DNA of 64,000 bases from Corbicula japonica. Its lineage: Eukaryota > Mollusca > Bivalvia > Venerida > Cyrenidae. Made by a program: the position numbers and the translations under genes. A model generated the notes under the pieces. The model was not told the DNA's origin. It saw only the letters and a program-made list of their open reading frames with translations, and ran no database searches. The stretch covers positions 558,001 through 622,000 of the forward strand of contig JAZAYU010000220.1 in NCBI GenBank assembly GCA_038501625.1, read 5' to 3'. This document shows, one piece after another, positions 14,801 through 29,800 of the stretch (position 1 is the stretch's first letter; each line of letters begins with the position of its first letter).

Positions 14801-17800
14801 TGAGTTTTCGTACTCTACCGATTCGTACTCATAATGTAAATTTTGATGTACGCCTTTTTTGTTTTTCAAATAAAAAAGTTCAGGTGGAGTGATTTTTAGG
14901 GGCTGGCATTGATTAATTTTCTATTGCCTAAATGAAAAAGGTTTAAATCTTGACTCCTTCTATACGCTTTTTAACATGTGTGCAACCGGTGTAGATCCAG
15001 ATTAAGCTGGAACATCCATGCCATCTGGGCTGAAGGTTATAAAGCTGAGCAAGGAAACCAGTCTCATTTCAGCCAATCAGATGCTTGAGATTTGAGACTG
15101 GTTTCCATGCTCAGTTTTATAACCTTAGGACCTGATCAGGATCTGCACTGTTGGCTTTTTGGTCAGAATAACCTTATTAATTAAAAGGGAAGAGTGCAGA
15201 TCCTGATCTGATGGCATAGCTGTGCCAGCTGATCTGGATCTACACTGTTGACACATGCGATAAAATGTTTATACAGTAAAACTTTGAAAACTCGAATACT
15301 CAAGGGGAATATGAAAATGTTCGAGTTTTCCATGGCGCTCGAGTTTTCGAAGCTTCACCTTATTAGGTCCGATTTTTAAGTCAAGTCATATAAACACATG
15401 TATATTACCTTGTTGTTTAGTATGTCATCTGAATATCAGTTAAGTTAATAAAAGATTCATTTCACACTGTATTTTCTTTAAACCGTTATACCTGTTTGAA
15501 AAGATTTTTGAGGTATTTTTTTCAAGAACATTTTTAAACATTTCGTGTTGACATTGTCCGAGAACTAGTATACTTTACAAACGGTGCGCCGTTATTTTTA
15601 TACGCATGTCCCGTCAACATAAAAACAACAAATAACCTGGTTTCATATTCTTTTATTTGAGCTTAAGCTTTGATCAGGTCAATTAAAACACAATAGACGC
15701 TGGCGATTGACAATTAACTGCCAATTATAACCCGTCAAAACATGTGAAAAACTACGCGTCACCGTTTGCCAATTACTCCCGTGAGGTGCGAACAATTTAT
15801 CTGTCGTTTATTACTCGAGTTTTCCAATGCAAACAAAGAAGAAATATGCTTCAAGGGACCGACACCTGTCCTCGAGAATTCGAGTTTTCGAAGTTGGAAT
15901 TTTCCATGGTATTTTTATATAGAATATATCAGAAAATTGCCGGACCAGCAAAACTACTTCGAGTTTTCCCGAGTGCTCGAGTTTTTGATGTTCCAGTTAT
16001 CGAAGTTTTACTGTATATGGAGGAAAGGTTCAATGTTTGTGTTATATGGAGTAAAGATTTAATGTTTGTGTTTTATGGAGGAAAGGTTTAATGTTTGTGT
16101 TTTATGGAGTAAAGGTTTAATATTTGTGTTTTATGGAGGAAAGGTTTAATGTTTGTGTTTTATGGAGGAAAGGTTTAATGATTATGTTTTATGAAAGAAA
16201 GGTTTAATGTTTGTGTTTTATGGAGTAAAGGTTTAATGATTATGTTTTATGGAGGAAAGGTTTAATGATTATGTTTTATGGAGGAAAGGTTTAATGTTTG
16301 TGTTTTATGGAGTAAAGGTTTTTCTGAGGAAAGGTTTAAAGTTTGTGTTTAATGAAGTAAAGGTTTCATGCTGAATTGGCCTGGAGGTGACAAATCTTTG
16401 TCAGCTCTGATATGGGAAGGATTAATGTTCATGTTATAAGATTGACAAATTTCTTGGGAGAATAGAAATGGGTTTACAAAAGCATTGATAAGATATTATC
16501 TTAATTACATCAAAGTAGGCTCTCTGTCTCCGTTGGAGAATTACTTGGAATAATTGCTTTCAGACCAGACGATTTGTTCTGCTATAATGATTCCTTGGGG
16601 GTTGTGATGTAATAGATGTTAAACATAATCACGGGTTGTTTAAACATTAGAATAAAAAAGTTTGTTTGAGAACATTTTAATCTTAAAAGATTTGATTTTT
16701 CATTTAACCCATCACCCCATATATATGCCTTTTAACATACATGCAACCAGTTTAGATCCAGATCAGCCAGCCCATCCGTGCCATCTGATCAAGATCCGCA
16801 CTAGTGTTCGCTTTTTGATTAATGAGGTAATTACTCACCAAAAAACCAACAGTGCAGATCCTGATCAGACGGCACGGATGTACCAGCTTGTCTGGATCTT
16901 CACTGGTCATACACAAGTAAAAAGGCATATAATATATGGAGGAACGGGTTAATAACATCTAAGTAGGGTCTCTGTCTCCATTGGAAAATTACTAGGAATA
17001 ATTGCTTTCAGACCAGACGATTTGTTCTGCTATAATGATTCCTTGGGGGATGTGATATAATAGACGTTAAACATAGTCACGGGTTGTTTAATGCGAAAAA
17101 TGTAAACATTAGAATAAAATTTTGTTTTAGAGAGTTTTAACTCTCAAAAGATTTGATTTTTCATTTAACTCTTTACCCCATATATACGCCTTTTAATATG
17201 TTTTCAACCAGAGTAAATCAGATCAGCCAGCACATTTTTTTTAACCCTTTCCTCCATAGATAAACCTATATCGCATGGGTGAACAGTGTAGATCCAGATC
17301 AGCCAGCACATCTGTGCTGTCTGATCAGGATCTGAACTAGTTGCTATTTTATTCATTAAGTAATTTCTGACCAAAATGCAACCATTGCAGATCCTGATAA
17401 GACGGCATGGATGTGGTCTATACTGGTCACACATGTGTAAAAATGCTTATATATGGAGGAAACGGTTAAAGGGCGCACAAGCTGCATCCACCTCTCTCTG
17501 AATCCTCATTTCGAGTATTAGGGATTATTCTAGACCTCAAAAAGGGGCAGGGTGGCACAAAAAAGGGGCAGGGTGCTGACTGCTCACAGGCAGGACATAT
17601 TTCGCTAACGTGATTTTGTTTAGAAAAAAATGCTTAAAATTGTTAATGTACAAGTTATGTACATGCTTTTCTTTAGATTATTTACTCGCTGCTTCAAATT
17701 GTATTGTTATCACTTATTTAACTTTTTTAGAGATGAAAATCACAAACAATAGTTAGTGATGCATAATGCCATGAGTTTAATCCTTTTATTTTTTAAGGGA

Positions 17801-20800
17801 TCTAGTCAGTAAACAGTGACTGCTAGAACTGCATACATGTGATATCAAACTGGAATTTGGGTATCAAAACTGGAATGGTTAATTGACACTGAAACAGTTT
17901 TATATTTCTTCATTTAATTCTATATGTTTAAACTGATTCATCATCAGCTGTCTTGCAGATACATAAAACTTTTCATTCGGGTTATTTAATTAATTTTAGA
18001 TTTAAAAAGTGTTTAAAGTTCGTATCTGAAATTCGGACTATCCGAAATCATGTACACTTACCCCAACTATAGATTTTCGGTGTGTTGATGAAGATTTTCG
18101 CCAGCAAATTAATTGCATTGATAGAAATATGTGATCATAATATTTATGAACATTTGTGACTGTTGAATTGAGTTTTAAATTGTGTTATTTTAGCGGACAA
18201 AATCAAAAGAGGAATGTAGGCAAATCCACCAGTTTTCATTACTAAACGTGGAATATATTTCTTTTTCGGCAAATGATAGCTTTGCTTATCCTATTACTCG
18301 ATAAAAAATCATTCATTCCATAAAAAGCAATCTCTCCTATTAATTTTAAACGCATCTTGTTAAAATAAATCGGCAAAAACGGAGAGACGTCCGTGAACTT
18401 GTAGATTTCGTGTTACGATTCGGATGCGATTTCTTGACTGTTAAAAAAGTTATGATAAAGCTTTTACCAAAATTAAAATTTCTTTCGCATTTTAAACTAT
18501 AATTCAGTTGAAAATAATTGCAGAATTATTATTCAAAGTTCGGTCGTCGGTATTTACGATTTGCGCAACAATTTGTAAACCCCGCAAGAAGAATTCGTAT
18601 TATCAGAAATATTTAGACGTTGATGTTCTAGATTCCTAGTATTACTGACGGCGGCATAAAAGTTTATCCTTTTATACCTATGTGTCTTCATTAATGTTAC
18701 CTCAAATACAAGCACATAACTTAAGATTCAATAATTACGCGTACGTTTTATGTTTTATTTGTCGGTTGCACAAAACACAGATCTAAAAAGAAAGCCGACA
18801 TATACATGTATCAAGGGAAGCTGTTTACAACCCTTGTTGCAAATTTAGATTAACGTCATTCATTTTACCATGATAGAATTTTCGAGTTATGGTCTAAGCT
18901 GTCACCAATCAGTCGTATGCTTGTGTATTCACTTGTTTATTCCCAATCAGTTTTATCGCGCTACCTGTACGCTGGATGCAATCAGTTAGCGGAAATGGCA
19001 CGGTACGATCATTTAAAGCAGTGTTAGACGGGATTTAAAAAGGTGTCAGATCGGGGCATTACGATCATTAAAGAAGTGATTGACATCTATGATTGCAATT
19101 ATAGATGGGCATTATTAAGGCAGGAGGGCGCAGTTTGCAAGCTTTGTTCGGGCAAAAGGGCGGAGCTTAAAAGGGGCAGGGCGGGGCGCCCTTCTATTCC
19201 GCGCTAGAATAATCCCTAGAGTATTGCACACAAGATTATTCTAACTACATTGAAAAGAAGAATTTGCAACATTCTTGCATGCAACCCTTGATTTTCGAAA
19301 ATCTTCTATTCAATGTTTATGTAAGCCTGCTAAAACACAGTTCTGTATTCGGATTTGATCTAGGAAATGATGTGGCTACAAAAAAAATCTTGTCTTTCCA
19401 AGTTCCTGGTTTGTTGTTGGAAAGAAATCTGCCATGGAAAATACCTGTTGGATGCAGTAGTTGTTTTTGTCAATCATTGTGAGATGTTATGAATGCTTCA
19501 TTTTCTCTCCGGTTGTTGCAGTTATGGCTTCTTCAGGCTTGCTGAAACATCAAGATCAGTGTGCGAGTTTTTACATCCATTTCTATAAATTATAAGACTT
19601 TTTTGCCAAGTTTTAATTTAATGACTATGTATTATACATTTCAAGATGAGCTTGAGTGAATATCTATATATTTCACCACAATTGTTCAATATAACTTTTT
19701 CATACTTTTCTTTATTTATATTTGTTGGTTGTTTTTTTTGCATATGTGATCTATGTAGATCCAGATCTGCTGACACATCTGTGCTGTCCGATCAAGGTCT
19801 ATACTATTTGCTTATTTGCCTAATGAATCAAAAAAAGATTGGGCAGTTAAGGTTTAAAAGGTTGAAAATATCCACGAATCACCCTTGCTAGACTTCAGAT
19901 ACAATTTTCTTACATTAGAAATTAGTGCTCATGGGTAAAAAATTTTTTTTATAAAAAAATATGAAAATAAACAAATGGTGGAAGAGTTGAAAGTTTACTC
20001 TGTATTTTTATATCATTACCTATGAGAAATAGTTTGGCTTCATTGCAACATTATTAAACAGAGAATGGAGACCAATTACAGAATCCAGCAATCTGATTGG
20101 TTGAAATGGAACACAGTGTAAGAACTGACCAATGGGAAGCTTGGGATCCAAGACTGGTTCCCATGTTTACTTTTATTACCTTGGAGCCAGAAGTTCTTGC
20201 ATGATATTTTCACATTTTGTCCTTTCCTGACAGCTCAAGGAAACTATACAGTCTAGGGAGAATTTTTTCTTAAAGAAATCAAGCTATCTTAGGGCATAAA
20301 CTACTTTATCTGGCATATACTATGTAGATTTATAGTCCCCATGGGAGTGATATATGGACATATATCTTGAATAGACCTATCTTACAATTTTCAATTGTCT
20401 ATGCACGAAGATAACATACAAGTATTGTCTAACTGATATTTTTTCATTGGCGTTGTTAGAGAAAGTTTATAATAGCCATGGGCATAGCTTATGTATACAA
20501 GAGTTGAGTCTTTGCTCTAATGTGTGTTCATTGTTAACCAGGTTTCCTTTGAAAAACGCTGTTTTTTAGATTGGGGTATGGTAAAATCCAGTGCAAACAG
20601 CAGTTACTGTTTGAAGAGCAATGTTTCTGTCAGCTTTCCCATTGACTTGATTCTCTAAGTTCGCTGTCTTAAAGATTTCAGCTTTACTGTTGAAAATACT
20701 CACTGCATTGCTAATGACTTGTTTCATTATTATAATCAGCCATCTTGAAGATGATCTATACTCAAATACTAGGTAATTAACCATTTTGCAGACATTTGCA

Positions 20801-23800
20801 TAAGTTAATGGCTTTCTTAATAAATTCTCAGTCTTTCATTCTCATGAGATGTCAGCCAATTACTTCCACCCAACATTCCCAAGTTCATGTTTACAAGTCA
20901 GAAATACAAATATTCAGATTATTTATACTTCAGTTTAAGATTTTTATACTCCAGTGCCTACATATATCATCTCATCTGTGAAATCTTGCCTGGAGTATGA
21001 TATGGCAGCCCCTCAAATTTCACCCAAACTTCAAAAAAGTCTCCAAGCGTATCAGAACCATTAACCGTGTTACTGGAGTCTTCAGAACCAGTATCATCTC
21101 AAAGGCCAAGGTCATATCAAATAAAGCTAATAACTCCAGAACCATCTAAACCATCTGTAGTCTCCAGAACCATTACCATCTCAAAGGTCAAGGTGATACA
21201 TAATAAAGCTTATAACTACAGAACCATATGTGGTCTTCAGAACCATTGTCATATCACAAAGGTCAATGTCATATTAAATAAAGCATATAACTTCAGAACC
21301 ATCTGTAGTCTCTAGAACCATTGCCATATCACAAAGGTCAAGGTCATCTGAAATAAAGCTAATAACTCCAGAACCTTCTGGAGTTTCCAGAAACAGTATC
21401 AATATCTCAAAGGTCAAGGTTATTTAATTATCTGGGTTTTTTTCTACATAACTAATACTTGATCTTTTTAATCATTTTATACTATATATAGACTATATAA
21501 ACTCACTTTTACCATTTAATGCTTAGTTTGCAATGTCATCTTCTCAGCTTTTAAGGATGTTGCCAATTTCTTGAAGAATTTTTTTGCCCATGATGCATCC
21601 CTATGTTATGTAAAAAAATCAGAGCGGAGATTTCTAAGCAGATTGGTAGAAAATCATAAAAGCTGCATAAACTGTCGCATTATCAATAATCATAGACAGA
21701 CATTGACTAATAAACTTGTCAGAGATGCCTTAATGCTGGAATTAATGACTCGGTTGGACATGTTTGTTGAGATGTTAGCAATCCTGTTACAATAAAACAC
21801 AGTTAATGACATGACCACTTAAAGCCGGAGATTAACAGAAAACCGTGTGACGCTGTGAGTATTGATAACATCCTGGAATGCTGTCATGTGATTTCTGACT
21901 GATACGAGAGATTCAGCATCTTCTTACTTGTACAAACACCATTTCATTAAGAAATAGTGACATTACATTTTTTTCAATTGGTTGCGGAGTGGATTATTTA
22001 TAGGCAAATACTAGGTCAGTGGGTCATTGAATAAAAATGCTTGTTAAAAAGAGTATCAGCTTACAGTTTTAATAAGATTTAGATCACATACTATCAGAAA
22101 GATGTTTTTTGCAGTGGGGTTAATTGGAGGTGCCCATTCAGCCCTCCACAATTTTTTTTCTTATAGGAAGAGAGAGCATATATATTTGCTCTAATCTGTC
22201 CAAAGGTCCATCCAGTCCTTGAGAAATGATTGAGCTATCCACACCAAACTTGGTGTATGCTTAGCCTGTGTTAAGACCTTGCACAGGATTGTATTTGGGG
22301 TCAAGATTAAAGGTATAACTAAGAACAGAAATTTATTGTCCCAACACTAACTTGAGAATAGTTTAAGTTTTCCTTAGGTGTTTGTGTTTTTGCCATTGTT
22401 CCAACCCCATTTTCAGGCGGATTTCTTTCAAACTTGCACAGATGATCAAGCAGAATGTGTAGATGATCGTTAAGAAGGGATTTTTTCCTGTGACCATTTT
22501 TACCAGAGTTATGGCCCTTTGTTATTACAAGTTTTGTTGCAGCAATGGGGGCATCAGTGTCCGAGGACACATTCTAGTTATGCCCCCGGCATCTAGTGAT
22601 TGAACCGTCCGTCCGTCTGTCCGTCCGTCCGTCCGGTTAACATTTTTCGGCAAGTTGGATATTTCTCAATTTCTACAAAGAGCATTGGCATAAAAGTTTA
22701 TACACTTACTTAACAGTTCACAGGTCATGACCCTGACAAGTTACATAACTCTGGGTACCTTATTTCTGGTGTTATCTCCCCTTTTTGTACTTAAAAAAAT
22801 GGTTAACCTGTTTCGGCAAGTTGGATATTTTTCCATTTCTACAAAGATCATTAGCATGAAAGTTTACAAACTTACTATACAGTGCACAGGGTATGACTCT
22901 TAACAAGTTACATAACTCTGGCTATCTTAATTCGGGGTTTTCTCCCCTATTTGTACTTAGAGATAAATGGTTAACATTTTTCGGCAAGTTGGATATTTCT
23001 GAATTTCTACAAAGAGCATTGGCATGAAAGTTTACACACTGACTTAACAGTTCACAGGTCATGACCCTGACAAGTTACATAACTCTGGGTACCTTATTTC
23101 TGGTGTTATCTCCCCTTTTTGTACTTAGAAAGATGGTTAACCTGTTTCGGCAAGTTGGATATGTTTCCATTTCTACAAAGATCATTAGCATGAAAGTTTA
23201 CAAACTTACTATACAGTGCACAGGGTATGACTCTTAACAAGTTTCATAATTCTGGCTATCTTAATTCGGGGTTTTCTCCCCTATTTGTACTTAGAAATAA
23301 ATGGTTAACATTTTTCGGCAAGTTGGATATTTCTGAATTTCTACAAAGAGCATTGGCATGAAAGTTTACACACTTACTTAACAGTTCACAGGTCTTGACA
23401 CTGACAAGTTACATAACTCTGGGTACCTTTTTTCTGGTGTTATCTCCCCTTTTTGTACTTAGAAAATGGTTAACTTACTTTGGCATGTTGGATATTTCGC
23501 AATATCCACAAAGAGATCTGGCATTAAAGTTTACACACATACTTAACAGTGCACAGATGATGACCCTTACAAGTTACGTAAGTCTGGCTACCTTTTTTCT
23601 GGGATTATCTCCCCATTTTTTACTTGGATAAACGGTTAACTTGTTTTATTTGATTTTTGCCCTTTTTTTTCTTAGAAATTAGAATTAAGACTTAGAAATT
23701 ATGGTTAAAGTTTCAATGTTAGTGTTTTTCTAAGGTAATGCTATAGAAAAGGTTTAAAACAGATGTACTTAACATACTTTGATGAAAGTGTTGAGTGGTT

Positions 23801-26800
23801 ACTATACTATACTATACTATACTATACTATACTATACTATACTATACTATACTATACTATACTATACCATACCATACCATACCATACCATACCATACCAT
23901 ACCATACCATACCATACCACACCACACCACACCACACCACACCACACCACACCACACCACCACCACACCACCACCACACCACCACCACACCACACCACCA
24001 CCACACCACCACCACCACACCACCACCACCACCACCACCACACCACCACCACACCACCACCACCACCCCCCACCACCACCCCCCACCACCACCACACCAC
24101 CCCATTTCACACCACCACCCCCCCCACACCACACCACCAACAATAATACTGTCAACAACATCGTCAACAACACCACCAACAACACTGTCAACAACACCAC
24201 CAACAACTTCGTCAACAACACCACCAACAACACCATCAACAACACCACCACCAACAACACCACCACCAACAACAATAGCATCAACAACACCAACAACCAA
24301 CAACAATAACATCAACAACTGACAACACCAACAACAACACTGACAACTACACCAACAACAACATCAACACCACCAACATTACCAACACCAACAACAATAT
24401 TAACAACAGCAACAACACCCACACCACCAACAACAGCAACCAGCATACCATACCTTACTATACTACACCAAACCCCACTACATCACTATAGGTGGGCAGG
24501 GATAGTGGGTTGATGGGTGTGGGATTGGGGGTGTATGGACTGGGTTGTGTAAACCCTCTAAAAATAACTACAATAATAAAGTAACTGTAATTTATTGATT
24601 TCCTAACTTTTGTTCGTGTGTGTGTGTTGGGTGTCATAAACTCCTGAATCACTCCCCAGTTTAAATGAAGCCCAGTTTTAAATGTGCTTAAATATGTCTG
24701 ACTTCGAATAGTCGAGCGTGCAGTCGTATCCGACTGGCTCTTGTTATGATAAATTCTTTTCATGTACAGGTTCTGGCACCAGATGGTTATTTTCATTATT
24801 TAGAACTAACTTGTGATTTTAGTTGCAGTTTTAACACTGTGCTATCATTTAAAATTTGTATTGTTACAAACTTCGCTACCGGGGGCATATGTGTTTTCCG
24901 AACACAGCTTCTTGTTTGATATGTACTTTTAAACGGGAGATGCTTTTTATCTTAAAATGAGTTGATCCTTTATTTTCAGACATAGGTCGAGGAATAGTTG
25001 ATGACAACAATGGTATTGCTTCACTGCTGAATTTATTACAATCCCTGCTGTCCAATACAAAACCTGGTGCTGACAAGTTGAGGACCATAGCTTGTGGATT
25101 TCTCCTGAATCTAACAAACAGTAATGGTAGGTATTGACAATTAATACACTTCTTAAATTTCACTGACAAACGGAGGACAGTAGGGCTGTTTCAAAAAAAA
25201 TGGCTGGTTTGGGTTTTCCTGTTATAAAAATGTACAACAAATAGTTACTTCCATTTTCCTTCTTTGCAGAGGTGTCTCATCATGCCTTTTAAAGATTTGT
25301 GAAGTTTCATCAAAATAGCACCATCCGTTAAAAAATTATTCTAAAATAATGGGCAAAAAATGTCAGGAGTGTGACAAAAAAGTGTGACACTTTTCAAAAT
25401 CACATTTGTTCAGACCATTATTTTACAAAAATCTTGAGTAAAGACAAGTTTTAGTGTTCTTTTAGTAAAAGGTGTATTTATTAGGCATCAAATAATGATA
25501 AAATTAAGCATATTATACTTGATGTAATCAAAATTTATGCTATTAAGTATAGCATGGTAGATTAGAAAATACCTCAAGAAAATCAATACATCTTTGCTTT
25601 ATAAATTTATAGGACTTTAAAGATTAATGGTACATAAGAAATGTTTTGTGTATCATTGAGCTTTATGTTTCTAGATGCAATAATTATAATATTATCACCT
25701 CTATTGAAATGATCTTTGTCTGCAGCTCCCTTCAGAAAATGTCAGCTAAATTTGTCAGGAGTGTGACATTATGAAAATATTGCAATATTCTGTCCACTTA
25801 TCCTTTACATGGAAACAAGAGCATGTTTTTTCCTAGAAGTCTAAGTCATGTTGTGTTAAATTGTGACAAACAGGAATGGCCTTAGTGAAACATTTTTGAG
25901 TACACTGCACTTACGTGGCTGTCAGGAGTGTGACACACTTTCTTAACAATATGAATTTTTTATCTTTATGCAATACCACAAGTTCTAAAGCACTTTTATT
26001 TGATGCTTCAACATGTATTTAAACAGAAACACACATTTAAATAATAAGAAACAGTAATACTTGTATTTTAAGCACATAAATTAAAATTCTTTGATTTATT
26101 TAATATTGGTCAATAAAGCTCCATAAAATTTTTATTCTGCCGCATATGAGTATAACTTGATTGATTTTGATCACTGTAAAGACTGTACAAACATATGGAG
26201 CAACCAGTTTGGTCTTTTTATAAACTTAAATTCTTTACATTTTTTTCACTTCCCTTGCCTTTTTTCAAATGACAATATCTCAGCAACCAGTTGACCAATT
26301 TCAAAAATCTTTTCAGTTCTGTACTCAGTTTCAATAAGCAAAACATACAGAATAACAAGTTTGGAATTTTTATGAACTTTAATTTTTCACTATTTTTTCA
26401 CTTTTCCAGCCATTTTTTTAAACAGCACAGTAGCATGAGGGTTACTCCTAAATCTCACTGACAAACTGAGGACATTAGATTTTGGGTTATTTATAAATCT
26501 AACTGACAAACAAAGGACAGTAGCATGAGGTTATTCCTAAATCTCACTGACAAACTGAGGACATTAGAGTTGGGATTATTTATAAATCTAGCTGACAAAC
26601 AAAGGACAGTAGCATTGGGGTTATTCCAAAATCTCATTGACAAACTAAGGACAGTATCTTGGGGTCTTACCTAAATCTCACTAACAAACTGAGGACAGTA
26701 GCTTAGGGATTAAGTATTGTGGTAAGAAATTACAAGTTGTCAGGCTAATCTGGTTCTACACAGGTTCAGTAAATTCAACTTAAATGGTGCTTATCTCTTA

Positions 26801-29800
26801 AAGGAATAAGGTTGGCTAAGAAAGTGTTAACTAAATGGCCAAAGAAATCCAACAGTGTTGTCAAAGAAATCCACCGCCCCTTTCCCCCTCCACTTCACCC
26901 TCCACCAATTCACAATTATAAAATAAATTATTTAAAAAGAGAAACTACTGCAAATTTATTAATATTCATGGGCATGGAATTTCATGGTTTTTATTAAAAC
27001 AGCATTTTAGTGGGTTAATTCTTAAATTCTTTTATTTTTGATTTTGTAAAACATGGCTATGAAAATTCAATTTCAATCAGGGTTTTAAATTCATTAATCA
27101 CTGTGCCCACAAAATCCACATAAATTACTACCTCACAAATATCAGTGAATTTGCAGTATCATAGATTCTTGAAGTTAACTATTGCTTGGAGCCAACATTC
27201 TGTCGAAAGAGAGGGTAAAGTGAGGAATTAGCACTATTATCAATATTGCTGTAATTTATTTGTTCCTGAAAATCTTTTTTTTTTCCTCTCAGGAAAACTA
27301 ATTTGAATAATTGAATAAACAGTGCTTCTTATTTTACAAATGTTTTTCTGATAGGGTAGAAGTGTCATGGGGAAAGATGGGGAAAATACGAGAATATTTA
27401 AGATCTTTTTTCACTTGTTTGAAAACTGGCTACAATTATCACCTCAGTTGCACTAGTCATACAAATTAGTCTGTTATTCAGACAGGTTGTGACTCAAAAA
27501 TGAGCCATGCCTTTCAACACATCTTTGGGAAATTGATGTCATTACTTGTTGCCTGTTGCAGAAGTGAACTGTGTAGGTCCTGATTAGACTGCATGGATGA
27601 TCAGGGCCCAAGGTCATAAAAATAAATCAGGAGACCAGTCTCAAGTCAATTGCATCTGACTGGTTGAAATGGTGACTGGTCACCATTTCAGCCAATCAGA
27701 TGCTTGAGATTTGAAACTGGTCTACAAACTTAGTTTTATAATCTTGGGCCTAGGATCTACACTGGTCACACATGGGATATAAGCTGTATTTATGGAATAA
27801 ATGATTAATAAAACAAGTCACTGTGAAAGAAGATGTTTACACATTGTACATCATTTTGCCTGCATTAAAGATATTTAAATTTCTACTCAAATGAGATGTA
27901 ACGAATAGAACTTCCATATTTCTTTTGGTAACAATTTGACTTTCATTTAAACAATATTTGAACTAAAGTTGTTTGCACTACTTGTGATGGATACCCTATG
28001 TAACAGGAAATAGGTGGTCATAATAAGCACCCCCATTGCCCTTTTTCAGAAAAGTTCACGCCCCTGGGCACGCTTGTTAGGATGAGAACGGTATAGGAGA
28101 ATTGCTGGTATATAACACTCACCAAAAGAATTACAAAAACTATTACTTCACATCCTGTAACAGGCACACTGATTCTGGGATATCGAAACTTGTTTCTTCT
28201 TTTGTTGTTTTTATTGCGTTTTAATGCCAAAGTCATATATGGGTTTTCGGAATCAATAATAGCATTGTTATCATGTCATTTATATTGATACGCCAAGTCG
28301 TGAATATTGTTAGAAGTATATAACTTCAGAAGAAATTCTGAGAAAGTTTGTTAATATTAAGAACCCCCTTAGGCATTCAATTCAATTGGTTATCACAATA
28401 TTTGTTTCGTTTGCAGTAAAACTGATTCCCTCAGCTTCCCACATAAAAGGAAGTCTATAGAGTACATAAAGAACAATACCCCTTATGATACTGGAACCGA
28501 ATTATTGTTACATGCCAGGGGAAAACAAGGCTTATTGACTTTGCGATAAGTGTATATCCTGATCGTATTTCTGACTTGCACTGTCTTTAAAGGATCCAGA
28601 TTAGTTGTTTTAAAAATTAATTTTATTTAATTATGTATGAAAGCTGCGATGTTTATGGAATAGACATTTTTGATTTTTTTTGCAAATTATCAGAAATTAT
28701 GCTCACACTCTGTGGTTGTCAGGGAAACATCAAACAAAGTAACAAAATAAATAGCAATGCGGTTGCAGTTATTGAGTCAGTATTAACAAAAATCATAACC
28801 CTTTCCTCCATATATACGCATTTTTACGCATGTGCGACCAGTATAGATCCAGATCAGCCGGCACATCCATGCCGTCTGATCAGGATCTGCACTGGTTGCA
28901 TTTTGGTCAGAAATAATCTAATGAATCAAAAAGCGAACAGTTTAGATCTTGATCAGACAGCACAGAGGTGCCGTCTGATCAGGATCTAAACTGTTCGCCC
29001 TAGCAATTAAGGTGTTTCTATGGAGGAAAGGGATAATTTATTGAGAGGGAAATCGTAATGTAGAAGGGTTGGCTTTTGTCTGTAATAAAGTAATTGTTTA
29101 CCAACATGAAGCCCCTTTACTGCTTGATCAATGTTATAAACGTCGTAAAAGCTGCTTTGCATGCAAAAGTGATGGCGTTTTCATTGATTTCACTTCTTAT
29201 ATTCTTCTTTATGTTAGTAATTCTAGTAATTAAAAGTCGTTTTGGGGAAGATGTGCATGCTCGGATATATTAAATAACTTACCACCAGTCTCGCTTTATC
29301 TTTAGGGTTTATAAAAGAGATATTTCAGTTATTACTATGGTAATAATATATTTTGAGAGAACTTATTTTTGAGCTAATGTCTTAAAATTAATGATGCAGT
29401 ATTTGGGCATAATTTTCTTTTCTTTGAAGATCATTATATGGTGTAATTGTCAGATATAACCAATGTTATGTTTCAAAACGAAATCTAAGTTAACCCTTTA
29501 TTCCATAGATACGCCATTAATCTAATGAGTAATGTGCATAACCAAGACGTATCCAGTGCAGATCAGGACCAGTCAGCAGTTTTTTCCTATATGTTTCTTA
29601 CAGAAAAGCTGAGAACTCCCAAAACTTTTTATCTCTGAAATTGGAAAAGCATTCTCCCTGTTCTCACAGCTGAGACTAGTCTTCAATTTCTATGTTTTAT
29701 AAATTGATGAATAACATTTTAGAGTAAGGTAAGGCAGTTACCTTACAAAACCTTCACATTTGGAGTACAAGCAAACAGGTGGCTGCTTTCTATCATTATG

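Noticed and set aside
15744..16091. 115-residue frame as a transposase remnant
   Set aside because: It lies in the TA-flanked element but shows no transposase motif and runs into the 29-bp array.
21571..21795. 74-residue frame in intron 4
   Set aside because: Composition is protein-like but I recognise no family and it has no supporting context.
23763..24322. Long open frames of T/H/P or V/G/W residues on both strands
   Set aside because: They follow directly from the G-free penta- and trinucleotide repeats and carry no gene signals.
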